A DNA stretch of 64,000 nt from Pirellulales bacterium (GCA_019745975.1 JAIESQ010000060.1:1-64000); one strand, 5' to 3'. Shown: positions 32,942 through 42,744, counted from the stretch's first letter. A program made the numbers and translations. Notes: generated from the letters alone by a model not told the origin.

Positions 32942-35233
32942 ATGCTCCGCGCGCTGATCGCCTTGGGCGGTCCTGTCTTTGGTAAAGAGCTCGTCGAGCT
33001 GGCGCGGCGGCGGCGCTATTTCGCCACCCGGCTGTTGTACGGACTGGCGCTGTTGCTGGCGATCTTCATCGCCTGGGAGGGGAGCGGCTTCGTCCTCAGC
33101 TATGCGAGTCGCGCGCCGACGATCGCCGACGTCGCCCGCCTGGCGCAAAACCTGTTTATCGCCGTGGCGCTCGTGCAGTATGCGGCCGTCTATCTGTTCG
33201 TGCCGATCATGCTCTCCGGCACGATCTGCAGCGAGCGCGAAGAGCACACGCTCGAGCTCTTGTTCACCACCCACTTGCGCGATCGCGAGATCGTGTTGGG
33301 CAAGGTCGGCAGCCGCCTGACCGTCGTGTTTCTGCTGTTCGCCAGCGGACTCCCCGTGCTGGCGATCTTGCGGCTGTTTGGCGGGATCGACGGCACGATG
33401 CTGGTGCGCGTGGAAGCCGCCACGCTCTTGGCGATGGTCGTGGCCGGATCGCTGGCGACCTACTTCTCGGTCGTCAGCCCCTCGCCCATGGTGGCGCTGG
33501 TCCGCACCTATTGGTGGCTGGCGCTGTGGCTGCTGCTGGCTCCCGTGGTGCTGCAACTGATCGTCGCCGTGTTGAGCCTGGGCACCGGCTCGATGCAGCT
33601 TTGGATGCGATTGAACGCGATCATGCTCTGGTTCAATCCGCTCTATTTGTTCGCCGCCTCGTTCGAGCCGCTCGTGCTTCAGCAATTGGGCGTCCGTGGC
33701 TGGTGGCTGTTCACGGGCTACTGGAGCATGTACCTGCTGCCGGCGCTCGCCGCGCTATTCTTCTCGTGGCGGGCCGTGCGGCGGTTGCGGTATCCTCCGC
33801 GCCCCTTGTTCAGCCTGCGTCGATTGGTCGCGAACCCGGCCTACGATCGTGGTCCGCTCGACGCGCTCGTGCGACTGGCTCAACCGCCGCCGCTGCCAGC
33901 CACGTTGTCGGCGACTGGCGCCTCGGTTTCATTCGACGATTTTCCTGTGCTGGAAGAATACGTGCCGCACGAAGTGTCGACGGTTGCGGCCGCGGCGCCA
34001 CTCGCGGACGGGAATGCGCCGAATCGCGATGCTGCTGCCGCAGTCGGCGTAAGTGTCGACTCGCCGTTTGCGGGCGAGTCGCGGCCGGTGCCGGATGCGG
34101 CGCGCCCGACGTCGGTGTCGCGGTGGGTCGCGCGCCGCCACCTCGCGGCGCGCAATCCGCTGTGGCGTCGGGCGCGGTTAGCCCGCGTCTACGACCGCGA
34201 TCGCTACTTGTTGCGGATTCAATTCGCCGGAGCGGTCGTATTGATTGGGCTCTTCCTGCTCTTCTTCTTGCTGGCGCTGCGCAACAATTTCCAAGGCCGT
34301 GTGGATGGCGAGTCGGCGCTGGTGTTCCTGATTCCAACCTGGATTGCCACCTGGTTCCTGACAGCGATCGTCGCCGGCACAAGCCTGGTGGGCGATCGCC
34401 GGAGGGGTTTTCTCGATCAGGTGCTGGTGACGCCACTCGAGGCGAGCGAGTTCGTGATCGGCACCTGGCTGGCCGTTTTCGAGCACTTGAAGCTGGCTTA
34501 CGCCTTGCCGGCGCTGATCGCGCTGGTCTATGTGCTGGCGTTCGGCATGCCGCTGGTGCCAGCCGTGCTCTCCTGGCTCTTGGGCGTGGCGTTCGGCGCG
34601 GTGCTGGTTGCGTTGGGAACGACTTGTTCGCTCGTCGCCAGGCAAACTGGTCAGGCGATCGTGGCGGCCCTTGCGCTGCCACTGGTGCTGGCGATCGGCT
34701 GGCCGATGCTCGTGATGAGCGGTATGCCATGGAACGAAAACGACGAATCGACGTGGTACCTGCTGAGCTGCGCGGCCGTGGTGGTCACCACCGGGGCGTC
34801 GTGGGCGTTGACGCGGCTGAACCCCACGCCGCTGCGCGCGGGCCTCCTCTCGCTGTGCGTCTACCAGTTGTTATTGCTGGCGCTCTCGCCGCTCGTGCTC
34901 ACGATGAACGACTCGTTTGTAGGCTTCTATTTCGATTGGACGGATGAGCTCGCCATCGCCGGCAATTGCGTGGGTGTCATGTCGTACGCGGTGGCACAGT
35001 TCTCCGAAGCCCGCTATCACAACGGACTCGCTCAGCCGGACCTGGGCTCGTTGGCCCTGATCTGGTCCGGCCCGTTCCTGGCCGCGGCGGCGGGATATCT
35101 CGTCTGGAGCTACTTTTGGACGACGCGCAACTTCGACCGCCTGACTGGCCGCACGCTCATCAATCCCGACGCCGTGGCACAGAGCGCGCAAGCCGCAATC
35201 GTGCGCGGCAAGCTGGCTCAACCCAAGCCGTAG
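32942..35233 (+). CDS. ABC-2 type transporter permease, two-module fusion
   Basis: 763 residues. Two membrane modules are joined by a soluble, low-complexity linker (about 300-405). The first module (about 1-290) has the ABC-2 signature: GKELVELARRRRYF at the N-terminus, then helices and SGTICSEREEHTLELLFTTH, the conserved coupling region. The second (about 420-735) repeats it: GTSLVGDRRRGFLDQVLVTP. Each module has about six helices. No ATPase gene is adjacent, so the partner must lie elsewhere. Its 3' end overlaps the converging asparagine synthetase gene by 16 bp. Substrate unknown. Confidence 0.8.
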   Translation: MLRALIALGGPVFGKELVELARRRRYFATRLLYGLALLLAIFIAWEGSGFVLSYASRAPTIADVARLAQNLFIAVALVQYAAVYLFVPIMLSGTICSEREEHTLELLFTTHLRDREIVLGKVGSRLTVVFLLFASGLPVLAILRLFGGIDGTMLVRVEAATLLAMVVAGSLATYFSVVSPSPMVALVRTYWWLALWLLLAPVVLQLIVAVLSLGTGSMQLWMRLNAIMLWFNPLYLFAASFEPLVLQQLGVRGWWLFTGYWSMYLLPALAALFFSWRAVRRLRYPPRPLFSLRRLVANPAYDRGPLDALVRLAQPPPLPATLSATGASVSFDDFPVLEEYVPHEVSTVAAAAPLADGNAPNRDAAAAVGVSVDSPFAGESRPVPDAARPTSVSRWVARRHLAARNPLWRRARLARVYDRDRYLLRIQFAGAVVLIGLFLLFFLLALRNNFQGRVDGESALVFLIPTWIATWFLTAIVAGTSLVGDRRRGFLDQVLVTPLEASEFVIGTWLAVFEHLKLAYALPALIALVYVLAFGMPLVPAVLSWLLGVAFGAVLVALGTTCSLVARQTGQAIVAALALPLVLAIGWPMLVMSGMPWNENDESTWYLLSCAAVVVTTGASWALTRLNPTPLRAGLLSLCVYQLLLLALSPLVLTMNDSFVGFYFDWTDELAIAGNCVGVMSYAVAQFSEARYHNGLAQPDLGSLALIWSGPFLAAAAGYLVWSYFWTTRNFDRLTGRTLINPDAVAQSAQAAIVRGKLAQPKP

Positions 35234-37164
35234 CGCTCCTGCAGCACGCAGGCGCTGGCGACGGTGGTGAGAATGTAGCTCACGCCGCTGCGTTTGCTGT
35301 CATCAAGACTCGGCAATTTATCCAACAGTTCGATGATCGCCCGCTGATCAAAAAACGGAAGCGCCCCCAAGGCCGGACCGCGGAGGGTGTCTTGCAACAA
35401 CTGCGTGAACCGCCCCGCGAGATCGAGCGCCGCCGGCGGCGCCAAGAATGGGTGCTTCTGCCGGCGGTAGACCGTGTCGGTGATGTACGGCTTGACCGCC
35501 TCGCGCAGCACGTACTTCTCGGTCAGGCCGCGAATCTTCAGCGACACCGGCAGCCTGGCCACGCGTTCGACCACCTTGTGATCAAGAAACGGCACCCGCC
35601 CCTCGACCGAGTGCGCCATCTCCATGCGGTCGCCGAGGAAATTAAGCAGGTAATTGCACAGCGTCGAACGCGTCCACAGATAAAGCGACTGATTGACCGG
35701 ATCGCGGCCAGCCAGTTGCCCTTCGACGTCGAACTTGTTCAGAAACACCCGGAAGGCGTCGCGCCCGGGAAACTCCGCGGCAAACTGCGGGTGAAACAGC
35801 CGGCGGTAGCGCACGGCGTTGGCGCTGCGCGTTTCCATCCACGAAGGCACGAACCCGAGCGTGTGCTGCACGGTGTCCATCGACAATGGCGACCCCGTCG
35901 GCAAGAGCAGCCCGCGCGAGACTTCGTTCTCGGCGGTGAGCTGTGCCAGCAGGCGATCGACTTCGGCCGGATCTTGACCGCCCGCGTTGTACAACAGCAT
36001 GTCGCGGCGGAAGTGCGCGTAGCCGCCGAGGATTTCGTCCGAGCCTTCGCCGGTGAGCACGACTTTGTACCCCTGGTCGCGCACCATCTGGCTGAGCATG
36101 TACTTGGCCACGCCGTGCGGATTGGCCGTCGGCACCTCGGCGTGCCACACGGCGTCGGAGAAATGATCGGCCAATTGCGTCTGCGTCACCGGGAGCGGGC
36201 AGAATTCGGCGCCGGCGCGGGCAGCCATTTCGCGGGCGACCTCTTCCTCGTTATAGGCCGCCGTATCAAAGCAGAGCGTGAACGCGCGAATCGGATCGGG
36301 ATGATGTCGGGCGGCCAGCCCCAACAGCGCGCACGAATCGATGCCGCCCGAAAGGTAGCAGCCGACCGGCACGTCGGCCCGCAGCCGCAGTCGCACGGCG
36401 TCGTCGAGCTCGGCGCGAAGCGCTTCGACGTGGTCGCGCTCGGCGGCGATGGCCTGCTCGGGGTGCTCCGGCAATCGCGTGACCTCGGCCGGCGGATAGT
36501 CGAAATCCCAGTAGCGGATCACGCGCACCTGCGTCGGCGTGGCCAACAGAAAGCAGCCGGGGGGAACCTGGTAAACGCCTTCGAACAGCGAGCGATCCTG
36601 ATCGAAGTTGACGTGCATCGACTGATAGAACGATTCGTGGTCCCACCGCGCGGGGACACCAGCCGCGAAGATGGCCTTGGCTTCCGACGCCAGATAAAGG
36701 CGCCCGCCGTGCCGCGTCCAATACAAGGGCTTGATGCCGAAGCGATCGCGCGCGGCGATCAGCGTTTGATTGGCTTCGTCCCAAAGCACAAAGGCGAATT
36801 CGCCGCGCAGCCGATGCAAGGCGCGGGTGCCGCATTCCTGGTAGAGGTGCAGCGCGATCTCGCTATCGCTCTTGGTACGCAAGCGGTGTCCGCGCTCGAC
36901 CAGTTCGCGCTGGATCGCCTCGTAACCGTAGAACTCACCATTGACGATGATGTGCAGGTCGTCTTCTTCGCTGGCGATCGGCTGGTCGCCGGTCACCAGG
37001 TCGATGATCGACAAGCGCACGTGGCCCAAGGCCACCCGGCCGTGCGGCGCCACCCAAGAGCGGCGGCCGTCAGGACCGCGGTGGTGGAGCACCTCCAGCC
37101 CGCGCTCCAGCGCCGGCGTCGAAACCGGCTCCTGCGGTGAGAAAATCGCCAGAATGCCACACAC
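35218..37164 (-). CDS. asnB: glutamine-hydrolysing asparagine synthetase
   Basis: 648 residues from a GTG at 37164, chosen because it makes C2 the N-terminal nucleophile (M-CGILAIF) as required for class II glutamine amidotransferases. An upstream start at 37188 would bury it. Glutaminase domain (about 1-210): HRGPDG, GHVRLSI, NGEFYGYE. Synthetase domain (about 240-620): the ATP-pyrophosphatase motif YLSGGIDSCALLG, then LTGEGSDEILGGYAHF and EGRVPFLDHKVVE. It transfers ammonia from glutamine to an AMP-activated aspartate, or to another carboxylate in specialised members. No natural-product neighbours, so asparagine synthesis is likeliest. Confidence 0.9.
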   Translation of the reverse strand: MCGILAIFSPQEPVSTPALERGLEVLHHRGPDGRRSWVAPHGRVALGHVRLSIIDLVTGDQPIASEEDDLHIIVNGEFYGYEAIQRELVERGHRLRTKSDSEIALHLYQECGTRALHRLRGEFAFVLWDEANQTLIAARDRFGIKPLYWTRHGGRLYLASEAKAIFAAGVPARWDHESFYQSMHVNFDQDRSLFEGVYQVPPGCFLLATPTQVRVIRYWDFDYPPAEVTRLPEHPEQAIAAERDHVEALRAELDDAVRLRLRADVPVGCYLSGGIDSCALLGLAARHHPDPIRAFTLCFDTAAYNEEEVAREMAARAGAEFCPLPVTQTQLADHFSDAVWHAEVPTANPHGVAKYMLSQMVRDQGYKVVLTGEGSDEILGGYAHFRRDMLLYNAGGQDPAEVDRLLAQLTAENEVSRGLLLPTGSPLSMDTVQHTLGFVPSWMETRSANAVRYRRLFHPQFAAEFPGRDAFRVFLNKFDVEGQLAGRDPVNQSLYLWTRSTLCNYLLNFLGDRMEMAHSVEGRVPFLDHKVVERVARLPVSLKIRGLTEKYVLREAVKPYITDTVYRRQKHPFLAPPAALDLAGRFTQLLQDTLRGPALGALPFFDQRAIIELLDKLPSLDDSKRSGVSYILTTVASACVLQERYGLG

Positions 37165-37234
37165 AACCGCTTCCCTCGCTCCGATCAACGATGAGTGCTC
37201 AATGCGAATTTCCGAGTTGAGCCCAGCCCCCGGC

Positions 37235-37377
37235 GCGCGTCAAGCAGGAGAACCGCAAAGTCAAAATACGAGGGGGACAGGTACAAGTTTTCGGCCGACG
37301 CGAGTTGGCAAGGAAGGACGTTGACGAGCCGAAAAATGTACCAGTCCCCGACTTTGCTGTTCTCCTGGCGCGTCAAG
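37235..37377. mobile_element. 123-bp MITE-like element with 10-bp direct repeats
   Basis: The element (37245-37367) has terminal inverted repeats CAGGAGAACCGCAAAGTC and CAGGAGAACAGCAAAGTC (complement of the right end), 17 of 18 matching. They continue imperfectly inward through GGGGAC-GGTAC-TTTTCGGC. It is flanked by a perfect direct repeat GCGCGTCAAG at 37235-37244 and 37368-37377, the expected mark of insertion by a transposase making a 10-bp target duplication. It has no coding capacity. It sits in the divergent gap between asnB and the PIN-TRAM gene (37165-37573), where no other feature was found. Confidence 0.88.
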
Positions 37378-37573
37378 CGAGGCGGGTGACAATCGGCGGT
37401 CGCGTCGATAGACTGAAACGGTCCGCGATGTCGGCGGCAAACCCTGGTGTCGCCGTCGGGCCCGGCAATTGCAGGGCCAGCGAATCGCCGTCTTTCGCGA
37501 CGATTTGGTCGATTCGAAACGGGTGCCGGCAGTCGGCGACGCCGCGAACTTCCGCTAACCGAGCGCGTGCCTG

Positions 37574-38638
37574 ATGGCCTTGTGGGTCTTGCGAGTTGTG
37601 TTTGTTGTCGTGGCGGCCGGGCTCGGCATTTGGATCGTCAAGGCGAGCGTCCAGCCGATCCAGTTGCCGGTACACGATCACCCCATCGCCATCTTCCTGG
37701 CGGTGCTGGGGATCGCCGTCGGGGTGATCGGCCTGGATATGGCCGTCCGCCGCAAGCGGCTCGACACCATCTCGGCGGTCTACTTCGGCTTGATCGTTGG
37801 CTTGTTGTTGGCGTACACCTTTCATCTGGCCACGACACCGCTGCCGATCGAGCCCAACGTGCGCGACGCGCTGCAGCTTGTGACCGGAATGGTGCTCTGC
37901 TACCTGTGCATCAGCATGCTGCTGCAGACCCGCGACGACTTTCGTTTCATTATCCCGTACGTCGAGTTCGCCCGCGAAGTCAAGGGACTCAAACCGTTTG
38001 TCATCGACACCAGCGCCATCATCGACGGCCGCATTGCCGATATCATCGAGACGCGGCTGTTCGACAGCCAGTTAATCGTCCCGCGGTTCGTGCTGGCCGA
38101 GTTGCAGGGGATCGCCGACAGCTCCGACCGCCTGCGACGCAGCCGAGGCCGTCGCGGCCTCGATGTGCTCAACCGCCTCCGCTCGACATCGGGCGTCGAT
38201 TTAACGATTTACGAGCGCGAGCCGCAGGAGATTGTCGATCAGCCAGTCGACCTCAAGCTCGTACTCTTGGCCAAGCATCTCAACGCCAAGGTAATCACGG
38301 GTGACTACAACCTGAACAAGGTCGCACAATTGCACGACGTGGGGGTGATCAACCTCAACGACCTGGCCAACGCGCTCAAGCCGATCTTCCTACCAGGCGA
38401 GGCATTGGAGGTCCGCGTCGTTAAGCCGGGCGAGGAGCCAGGACAGGGCGTCGGCTATCTCGACGACGGCACGATGGTGGTTATCGAAGCGGGCCGCGAC
38501 CAGGTTGGTCGCACCGTGCGGATTATCGTCACCAGTGTGTTGCAAACGAGCGCCGGCCGGATGGTCTTCGGACGGTTCGACGCTCCCGCCGCGCGTGAAG
38601 CACCCCCCGCCGCCACGGTGGCCGCCGCGCGCAAGTAG
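37574..38638 (+). CDS. PIN and TRAM domain membrane protein (YacL family)
   Basis: 354 residues. Four hydrophobic segments (about 5-22, 38-54, 68-88 and 98-117) lead into a PIN-like ribonuclease domain (about 140-265). It begins PFVIDTSAIIDGRIADI, with acidic D145 and D151, and continues with KVITGDYNLNKVAQLHDV. A TRAM domain (about 270-335, LPGEALEVRVVKPGEEPGQG, GYLDDGTMVVIEAG) is at the C-terminus. This is the exact architecture of YacL-type proteins. A membrane-tethered RNA-cleaving or RNA-binding role is inferred from the domains and not established. The 116-aa protein gene follows 87 bp downstream. Confidence 0.9.
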   Translation: MALWVLRVVFVVVAAGLGIWIVKASVQPIQLPVHDHPIAIFLAVLGIAVGVIGLDMAVRRKRLDTISAVYFGLIVGLLLAYTFHLATTPLPIEPNVRDALQLVTGMVLCYLCISMLLQTRDDFRFIIPYVEFAREVKGLKPFVIDTSAIIDGRIADIIETRLFDSQLIVPRFVLAELQGIADSSDRLRRSRGRRGLDVLNRLRSTSGVDLTIYEREPQEIVDQPVDLKLVLLAKHLNAKVITGDYNLNKVAQLHDVGVINLNDLANALKPIFLPGEALEVRVVKPGEEPGQGVGYLDDGTMVVIEAGRDQVGRTVRIIVTSVLQTSAGRMVFGRFDAPAAREAPPAATVAAARK

Positions 38639-38725
38639 CGCCGTTCGGCCGGTCGCACGTGTTTGGCGAATAGCTTTGCCGGTTGAGCGCTTGCCGTCTC
38701 GTCCACGCAGGGAGGGTCGTCGACG

Positions 38726-39076
38726 ATGAAGAATCTCGCCCCACTGGGGAAGATGACCGCGTTTTACATACCGTCGCACAAGCTCGACGGACCGGGGTTT
38801 GCCAGCGACGGAACGGCCCGTCAAGCGATCCACGAATTCTTGATCTCCCACTACAAGGCCTACACGCACACCCCTTCACCAGTCAAAGGCTATTGGCTCA
38901 GCGGCCGCGATGTGCTCTTGCACGACGTGATGGAGCGCTTCGAAGTTTCGTTCGATCGCGAGGAGAGTTACGGCAAATTGATCGAGTTTCTCGCCAGCCT
39001 GGCGCAGCGCCTCGACGAAGAATCGATCTATCTGACGCGAGGCGACGAGAGTTTTCTGGTTGCTCGCGCGCCGTGA
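38726..39076 (+). CDS. small conserved-looking protein, unknown function
   Basis: 116 residues; ATG at 38726 with GGGAGGG upstream. No family recognised. The protein is soluble, with mixed alpha/beta pattern: a Gly-rich N-terminal loop (KLDGPGFASDGTARQAIHEF), KGYWLSGRDVLLHDVMERFE in the middle, and a C-terminal acidic strand (SIYLTRGDESFLVARAP). Codon usage is like its neighbours and the RBS is strong, so it is probably a real gene. It is co-directional with the PIN-TRAM gene and converges with the transglutaminase-like gene (24 bp between stops). Confidence 0.6.
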   Translation: MKNLAPLGKMTAFYIPSHKLDGPGFASDGTARQAIHEFLISHYKAYTHTPSPVKGYWLSGRDVLLHDVMERFEVSFDREESYGKLIEFLASLAQRLDEESIYLTRGDESFLVARAP

Positions 39077-39100
39077 CAGTGCCAAGCGTGGAAGAGTCAG

Positions 39101-40000
39101 CTACGCATAGAGCGGATTGGGCAGTTCAGTTAGGCAAGCCACGTCGACCGAAAGCTCGATCGTGTGCTGACCGCCGCCGTGAACTACGCCTTTGATCGGG
39201 TTGACGTCGTCGTAATCGCGACCCCATGCGAGCAGGATGTGCTCGTCGGCCACCACCTGGTCATTCGTCGGATCGACATCGAGCCAGCCATTGTCGGGAT
39301 CATAGACCGACAGCCAGGCGTGCGTCGCGTCGGCCCCCGCCAAGGCATCTTTGCCGGGGGGTGGTACAGTCCTCAAATAGCCGCTGACGTAGCGTGCGGC
39401 CAGGCCGAGCGAACGCAGGCAGGCGATCTCCAAGTGCGCGAAGTCCTGACAGACGCCGCGCCGCTGGGCGAACACCTCGTCGAGTGGCGTCGAAACGGTC
39501 GTGGCCTGCGGATCGTACGTGAAGTCCTCGTGGATGCGCGTCGTCAAGTCGAGCACTGCTTCATACAAATTGGCGCCAGGTTTGAACGAGTGCTCGGCAT
39601 AGGCGGCCAGCTTCGCGCTCGGTTGGCTGTAGCGCGACGCAAACGCGAACTGATACGCCTCGAGCGATTCGCGGCTGCGGTCGGCCCGCAAGCGGTCGCG
39701 AGCTTCTTCCCACGGAACCGACGCTGAGGGCTCCGAGGGCGGTCGCAGTGCCACCTCCACGTAGTGCGTCGCGATCATCGTCAGCTCGCGATGCGGCTCC
39801 TGTACCGTGCAAAACGTCGCTCGGTTGCCAAAGTAATCGTTGTAGCCAAATCGAAGTGCCGGCTCCGGGCGAATGACGAGATCGGTCCGCCAGCAATACT
39901 GCTCGGGCAAGTCGCGCGGCGTCAGATGCGACAGGTTCTGGCAGAGTGTCACCGGTTCGCTGTAGTTATAGGTCGTCTCGTGCGAAACTCGGTAGTACAT
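39101..40000 (-). CDS. transglutaminase-like cysteine protease-fold protein (COG1305)
   Basis: 299 residues. An N-terminal bacterial transglutaminase-like beta domain (YYRVSHETTYNYSEPV, about 1-90) precedes the transglutaminase core. The catalytic triad is complete: C184 in RRGVCQDFAH, H227 in DATHAWLSVY, D243 in WLDVDPTND. DEVFAQRRGVCQDFAHLEI is typical of the family. It is predicted to hydrolyse or transfer amide bonds. It is the last gene of the minus-strand run and lies 63 bp after the ATP-grasp/alpha-E gene. Part of the amidoligase-type cluster. Confidence 0.9.
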   Translation of the reverse strand: MYYRVSHETTYNYSEPVTLCQNLSHLTPRDLPEQYCWRTDLVIRPEPALRFGYNDYFGNRATFCTVQEPHRELTMIATHYVEVALRPPSEPSASVPWEEARDRLRADRSRESLEAYQFAFASRYSQPSAKLAAYAEHSFKPGANLYEAVLDLTTRIHEDFTYDPQATTVSTPLDEVFAQRRGVCQDFAHLEIACLRSLGLAARYVSGYLRTVPPPGKDALAGADATHAWLSVYDPDNGWLDVDPTNDQVVADEHILLAWGRDYDDVNPIKGVVHGGGQHTIELSVDVACLTELPNPLYA

Positions 40001-40063
40001 GGCAAGCTCGTAGTTCTAGAACACGCGTCCGTCGTCAAACTTCGGCCCGTGCCGAATTGTTGG

Positions 40064-42703
40064 CTAAATCGGGGGTGTATCGCCCGTTCGCTCGCGCCGT
40101 CGCGGCGCGCTGCCGCCCGCGAGGTTGCGCGATATCTCCAGATGTCCGAAATAGGTTTGCGTGATCGCATTCGACAAGTCGTTCAGGGAGTCGGTGACTT
40201 GCCCGAGGAGGGCCGTCAGCTTCGGACGCCTGCCCTGATCGTCCGCCTGGCTCAACTGTCCCACGTCGGCAAGTCGCAAGGCGGTCAACGATGCCAGCAC
40301 CAAGCGCTGTTCGGAGCTGCGGCCGGGCTTCGTCGTGTCGCGCGGCAAGTGTTCAACGTCTTCGGCCAGCGCGGCCAATTGAAAGGCCACCGAGCGCGGG
40401 TTCGTCTCATCGGCCAAGAGCAAGTCGACAACCGGCGCCACTTGCAGCTTCCCCTGATAGCGGCGTCGGTAGGTCATCACGCTGTCCGCGATCTCCAACA
40501 ACGCTTCGAGCACTTGCCCGTCCTGCTCGGCGGAATCGGTCAGAGTGTTGCTTAACAGCCCGGCAGTGTGCAGGCAGCGCTCGAGTTTGCGGCCGATATC
40601 GAGGAACCGCCAGCCGTGACCGCGCGTGACGCTTTCCATTGCCAAACCGCCGAAGGCCGCCAGCGTAAGCACGGTTCGATCCAGCAACGCCAATTCATCT
40701 CCCAAGGCACGTGGATCATCGTTGGCGCGGCGGCGATTTGCGCGGCGATCGATGCCCGACGGCGACTCACTGGCTCCGAGCCGTGCCTTGTCGAGTTCGA
40801 CTAGCACCCGCGACATATCCCCCGAAATGCGATCGCGCACCACGCCCGCCAGCCGCGCTAGCGCTGCCAACACCGCGACGAGGCTCCCCGGCCGCCGCGC
40901 GTCGTGAATCACGGCCAGCAGCTCTCCTTCGGGAGCAGCCAGGCGGGCCGCGGCCCCTTCGCCGATGAAGCCCGGCAGGCACTCGCTCTGCGACGTGACG
41001 ACCTTGAGCAACGTCGGCAGCTCGGGCAGGTCGGCCGGTCGCTGCGCTTCGGTCATGCGCAGCAGCACGCTGCGCAAGAGCCGCGTCATTCCCTCGGCGC
41101 GCTCGGCGTAACGCCCCAGCCAATACAAGTTGTCGGCCATACGGCTCGGCAAATCGTGACCGCCGCGCGTCAGTTCCACCGGGGCGTCGTCGGGACGCAG
41201 CAGGCTGAAGTGGCTCACGGGGCCAGGCGAAAGCACCCACGTATCTTTGCTGCCGCCGCCGCGCTGCATCGAGACGACCATCGTGTCGGCCGACGCGCTC
41301 ACGCGCGTCAAGCCGCCGGGCATCACCGTGAACGAGTCGTGGCTGGCCGCCACGTAAGCCCGCAGCACGAGGTGCCGAGGCTCGAAGTGCTCGGCCCCGA
41401 GCACCGGCGCGGTGGCCAGTGCAATGCGCTGCTGTCCGACGAATTGATATGGGAAGGCGCGAATCTTGTCTGTCAGCCGCTGGCGTTCCTCGACCGATAA
41501 TTCGCCGCCGAAGACTGGCTCGAGATTCGTCCCCGGCAGCGCCGGTTTGATCACCAGGTCGGCGAGGTGATCGAGCACGTATTGCCGTTCGCGATCTCCA
41601 CCGCACCACCACGTGGGAGCCGACGGCAGCCGGAGCTCTTCACCCAACAGGTACCGGCACAAGCCCGGCAAAAAGGCCAACAGCGCCGGCGTTTCAAGCA
41701 GGCCGGTCCCCAAGGCGTTGGCGACCGCGACGTGCCCCGCTCGGACCGCCTGCATGAGCCCCGGCACGCCCAAGAACGAATCGGGGCGCAGCTCCAACGG
41801 GTCGCAATAGTCGTCGTCCAAGCGGCGGAAAATCACGTCGACCGGCTGCAAACCACCAAGCACCTTGAGAAACACCCGACAGTCGCGCACCGTCAGATCG
41901 TTCCCCTCGACAAGCGTGAAGCCCAGATAACGCGCCAGGTAGGCGTGCTCGAAGTAGGTTTCGTTGTAGGGACCGGGGGTGAGCAGCACGACGCGCGGGT
42001 TCTCGCGTTTGGCCGGCCCCAGGTTGTAGAGCGTTTCGCGCAGGGTGCGAAAGAACTGCGCGAGCCGCTGCACCTGACAATCGCGAAATACCTCGGGTAG
42101 CATCCGCGACAATACGATGCGGTTCTCGAGCGCGTACCCGGCGCCCGAAGGGCATTGCGTGCGGTCGCCGAGCACCCACAGATTGCCTTCGGCGTCGCGG
42201 CCAATGTTCGAGGCGAACAAGTGCAGGTTGCGCCCGCCTGGCAGGGCAATGCCATGGCACGCCCGCAGAAACGCCGCATTGCCAAAGACCAGTTCGGGCG
42301 GCATCAGCCCCGCCGTCAGGGTGTCTTGCGGGCCGTAGAGATCGGCCAGGATCGCTTCGAGCAGCCGCCCACGTTGGATCAGCCCGGTTTCGATCGTCCG
42401 AGCGTCGTCGGCCGCGATCAGTTGAGGAATCGGATCGAGCCGCCAGGGGCGATGCATGCCGCGGGCGTCGTCGTAGACGTTGTAGGTGACGCCGTTCTCA
42501 CGGATCAGCCGCTGAGCCTCGTTCCAACGATGGCCGAATCGTTCCCGTCCCAGATCGCGCAGCGAGCGAAACAGCGCATGCCAATGAGGCCGTGGCTGGC
42601 GGCTGGCTTCGAGTGCTTCGTCGAAAGCGCCGCCTGGGGGCGAATAGTCGAGCCACGTCTGTTCGGCCGACGTAGCTGCCAGCCCGGGCGAGGTCAATTC
42701 CAT
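40064..42703 (-). CDS. circularly permuted ATP-grasp protein fused to an alpha-E domain
   Basis: 879 residues. The N-terminal part (about 30-500) is the circularly permuted ATP-grasp family (COG2308): NGVTYNVYDDARGMHRPW, LFASNIGRDAEGNLWVLGDR, GLPGGRNLH-like stretch and RVVLLTPGPYNETYFEHAYL. The C-terminal part (about 505-850) is the alpha-E domain (COG2307): LPSRMADNLYWLGRYAERAE and the helical TLAAFGGLAMESVTRGHGWR, LDIGRKLERC. The two are usually separate neighbouring genes, so this is a fusion. ATP-grasp enzymes form carboxylate-amine bonds through acyl phosphate. The alpha-E role is unknown. 41 bp after the DUF2126 gene. Confidence 0.9.
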   Translation of the reverse strand: MELTSPGLAATSAEQTWLDYSPPGGAFDEALEASRQPRPHWHALFRSLRDLGRERFGHRWNEAQRLIRENGVTYNVYDDARGMHRPWRLDPIPQLIAADDARTIETGLIQRGRLLEAILADLYGPQDTLTAGLMPPELVFGNAAFLRACHGIALPGGRNLHLFASNIGRDAEGNLWVLGDRTQCPSGAGYALENRIVLSRMLPEVFRDCQVQRLAQFFRTLRETLYNLGPAKRENPRVVLLTPGPYNETYFEHAYLARYLGFTLVEGNDLTVRDCRVFLKVLGGLQPVDVIFRRLDDDYCDPLELRPDSFLGVPGLMQAVRAGHVAVANALGTGLLETPALLAFLPGLCRYLLGEELRLPSAPTWWCGGDRERQYVLDHLADLVIKPALPGTNLEPVFGGELSVEERQRLTDKIRAFPYQFVGQQRIALATAPVLGAEHFEPRHLVLRAYVAASHDSFTVMPGGLTRVSASADTMVVSMQRGGGSKDTWVLSPGPVSHFSLLRPDDAPVELTRGGHDLPSRMADNLYWLGRYAERAEGMTRLLRSVLLRMTEAQRPADLPELPTLLKVVTSQSECLPGFIGEGAAARLAAPEGELLAVIHDARRPGSLVAVLAALARLAGVVRDRISGDMSRVLVELDKARLGASESPSGIDRRANRRRANDDPRALGDELALLDRTVLTLAAFGGLAMESVTRGHGWRFLDIGRKLERCLHTAGLLSNTLTDSAEQDGQVLEALLEIADSVMTYRRRYQGKLQVAPVVDLLLADETNPRSVAFQLAALAEDVEHLPRDTTKPGRSSEQRLVLASLTALRLADVGQLSQADDQGRRPKLTALLGQVTDSLNDLSNAITQTYFGHLEISRNLAGGSAPRRRERTGDTPPI

Positions 42704-42744
42704 GGTCCTCGGTCGCCGCCTGAGATGACCGCCGCGCTGTGCAC

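Noticed and set aside
37165-37188. Upstream start of asnB
   Set aside because: It would place eight residues before the catalytic cysteine; the GTG at 37164 makes the cysteine residue 2, as the family needs.
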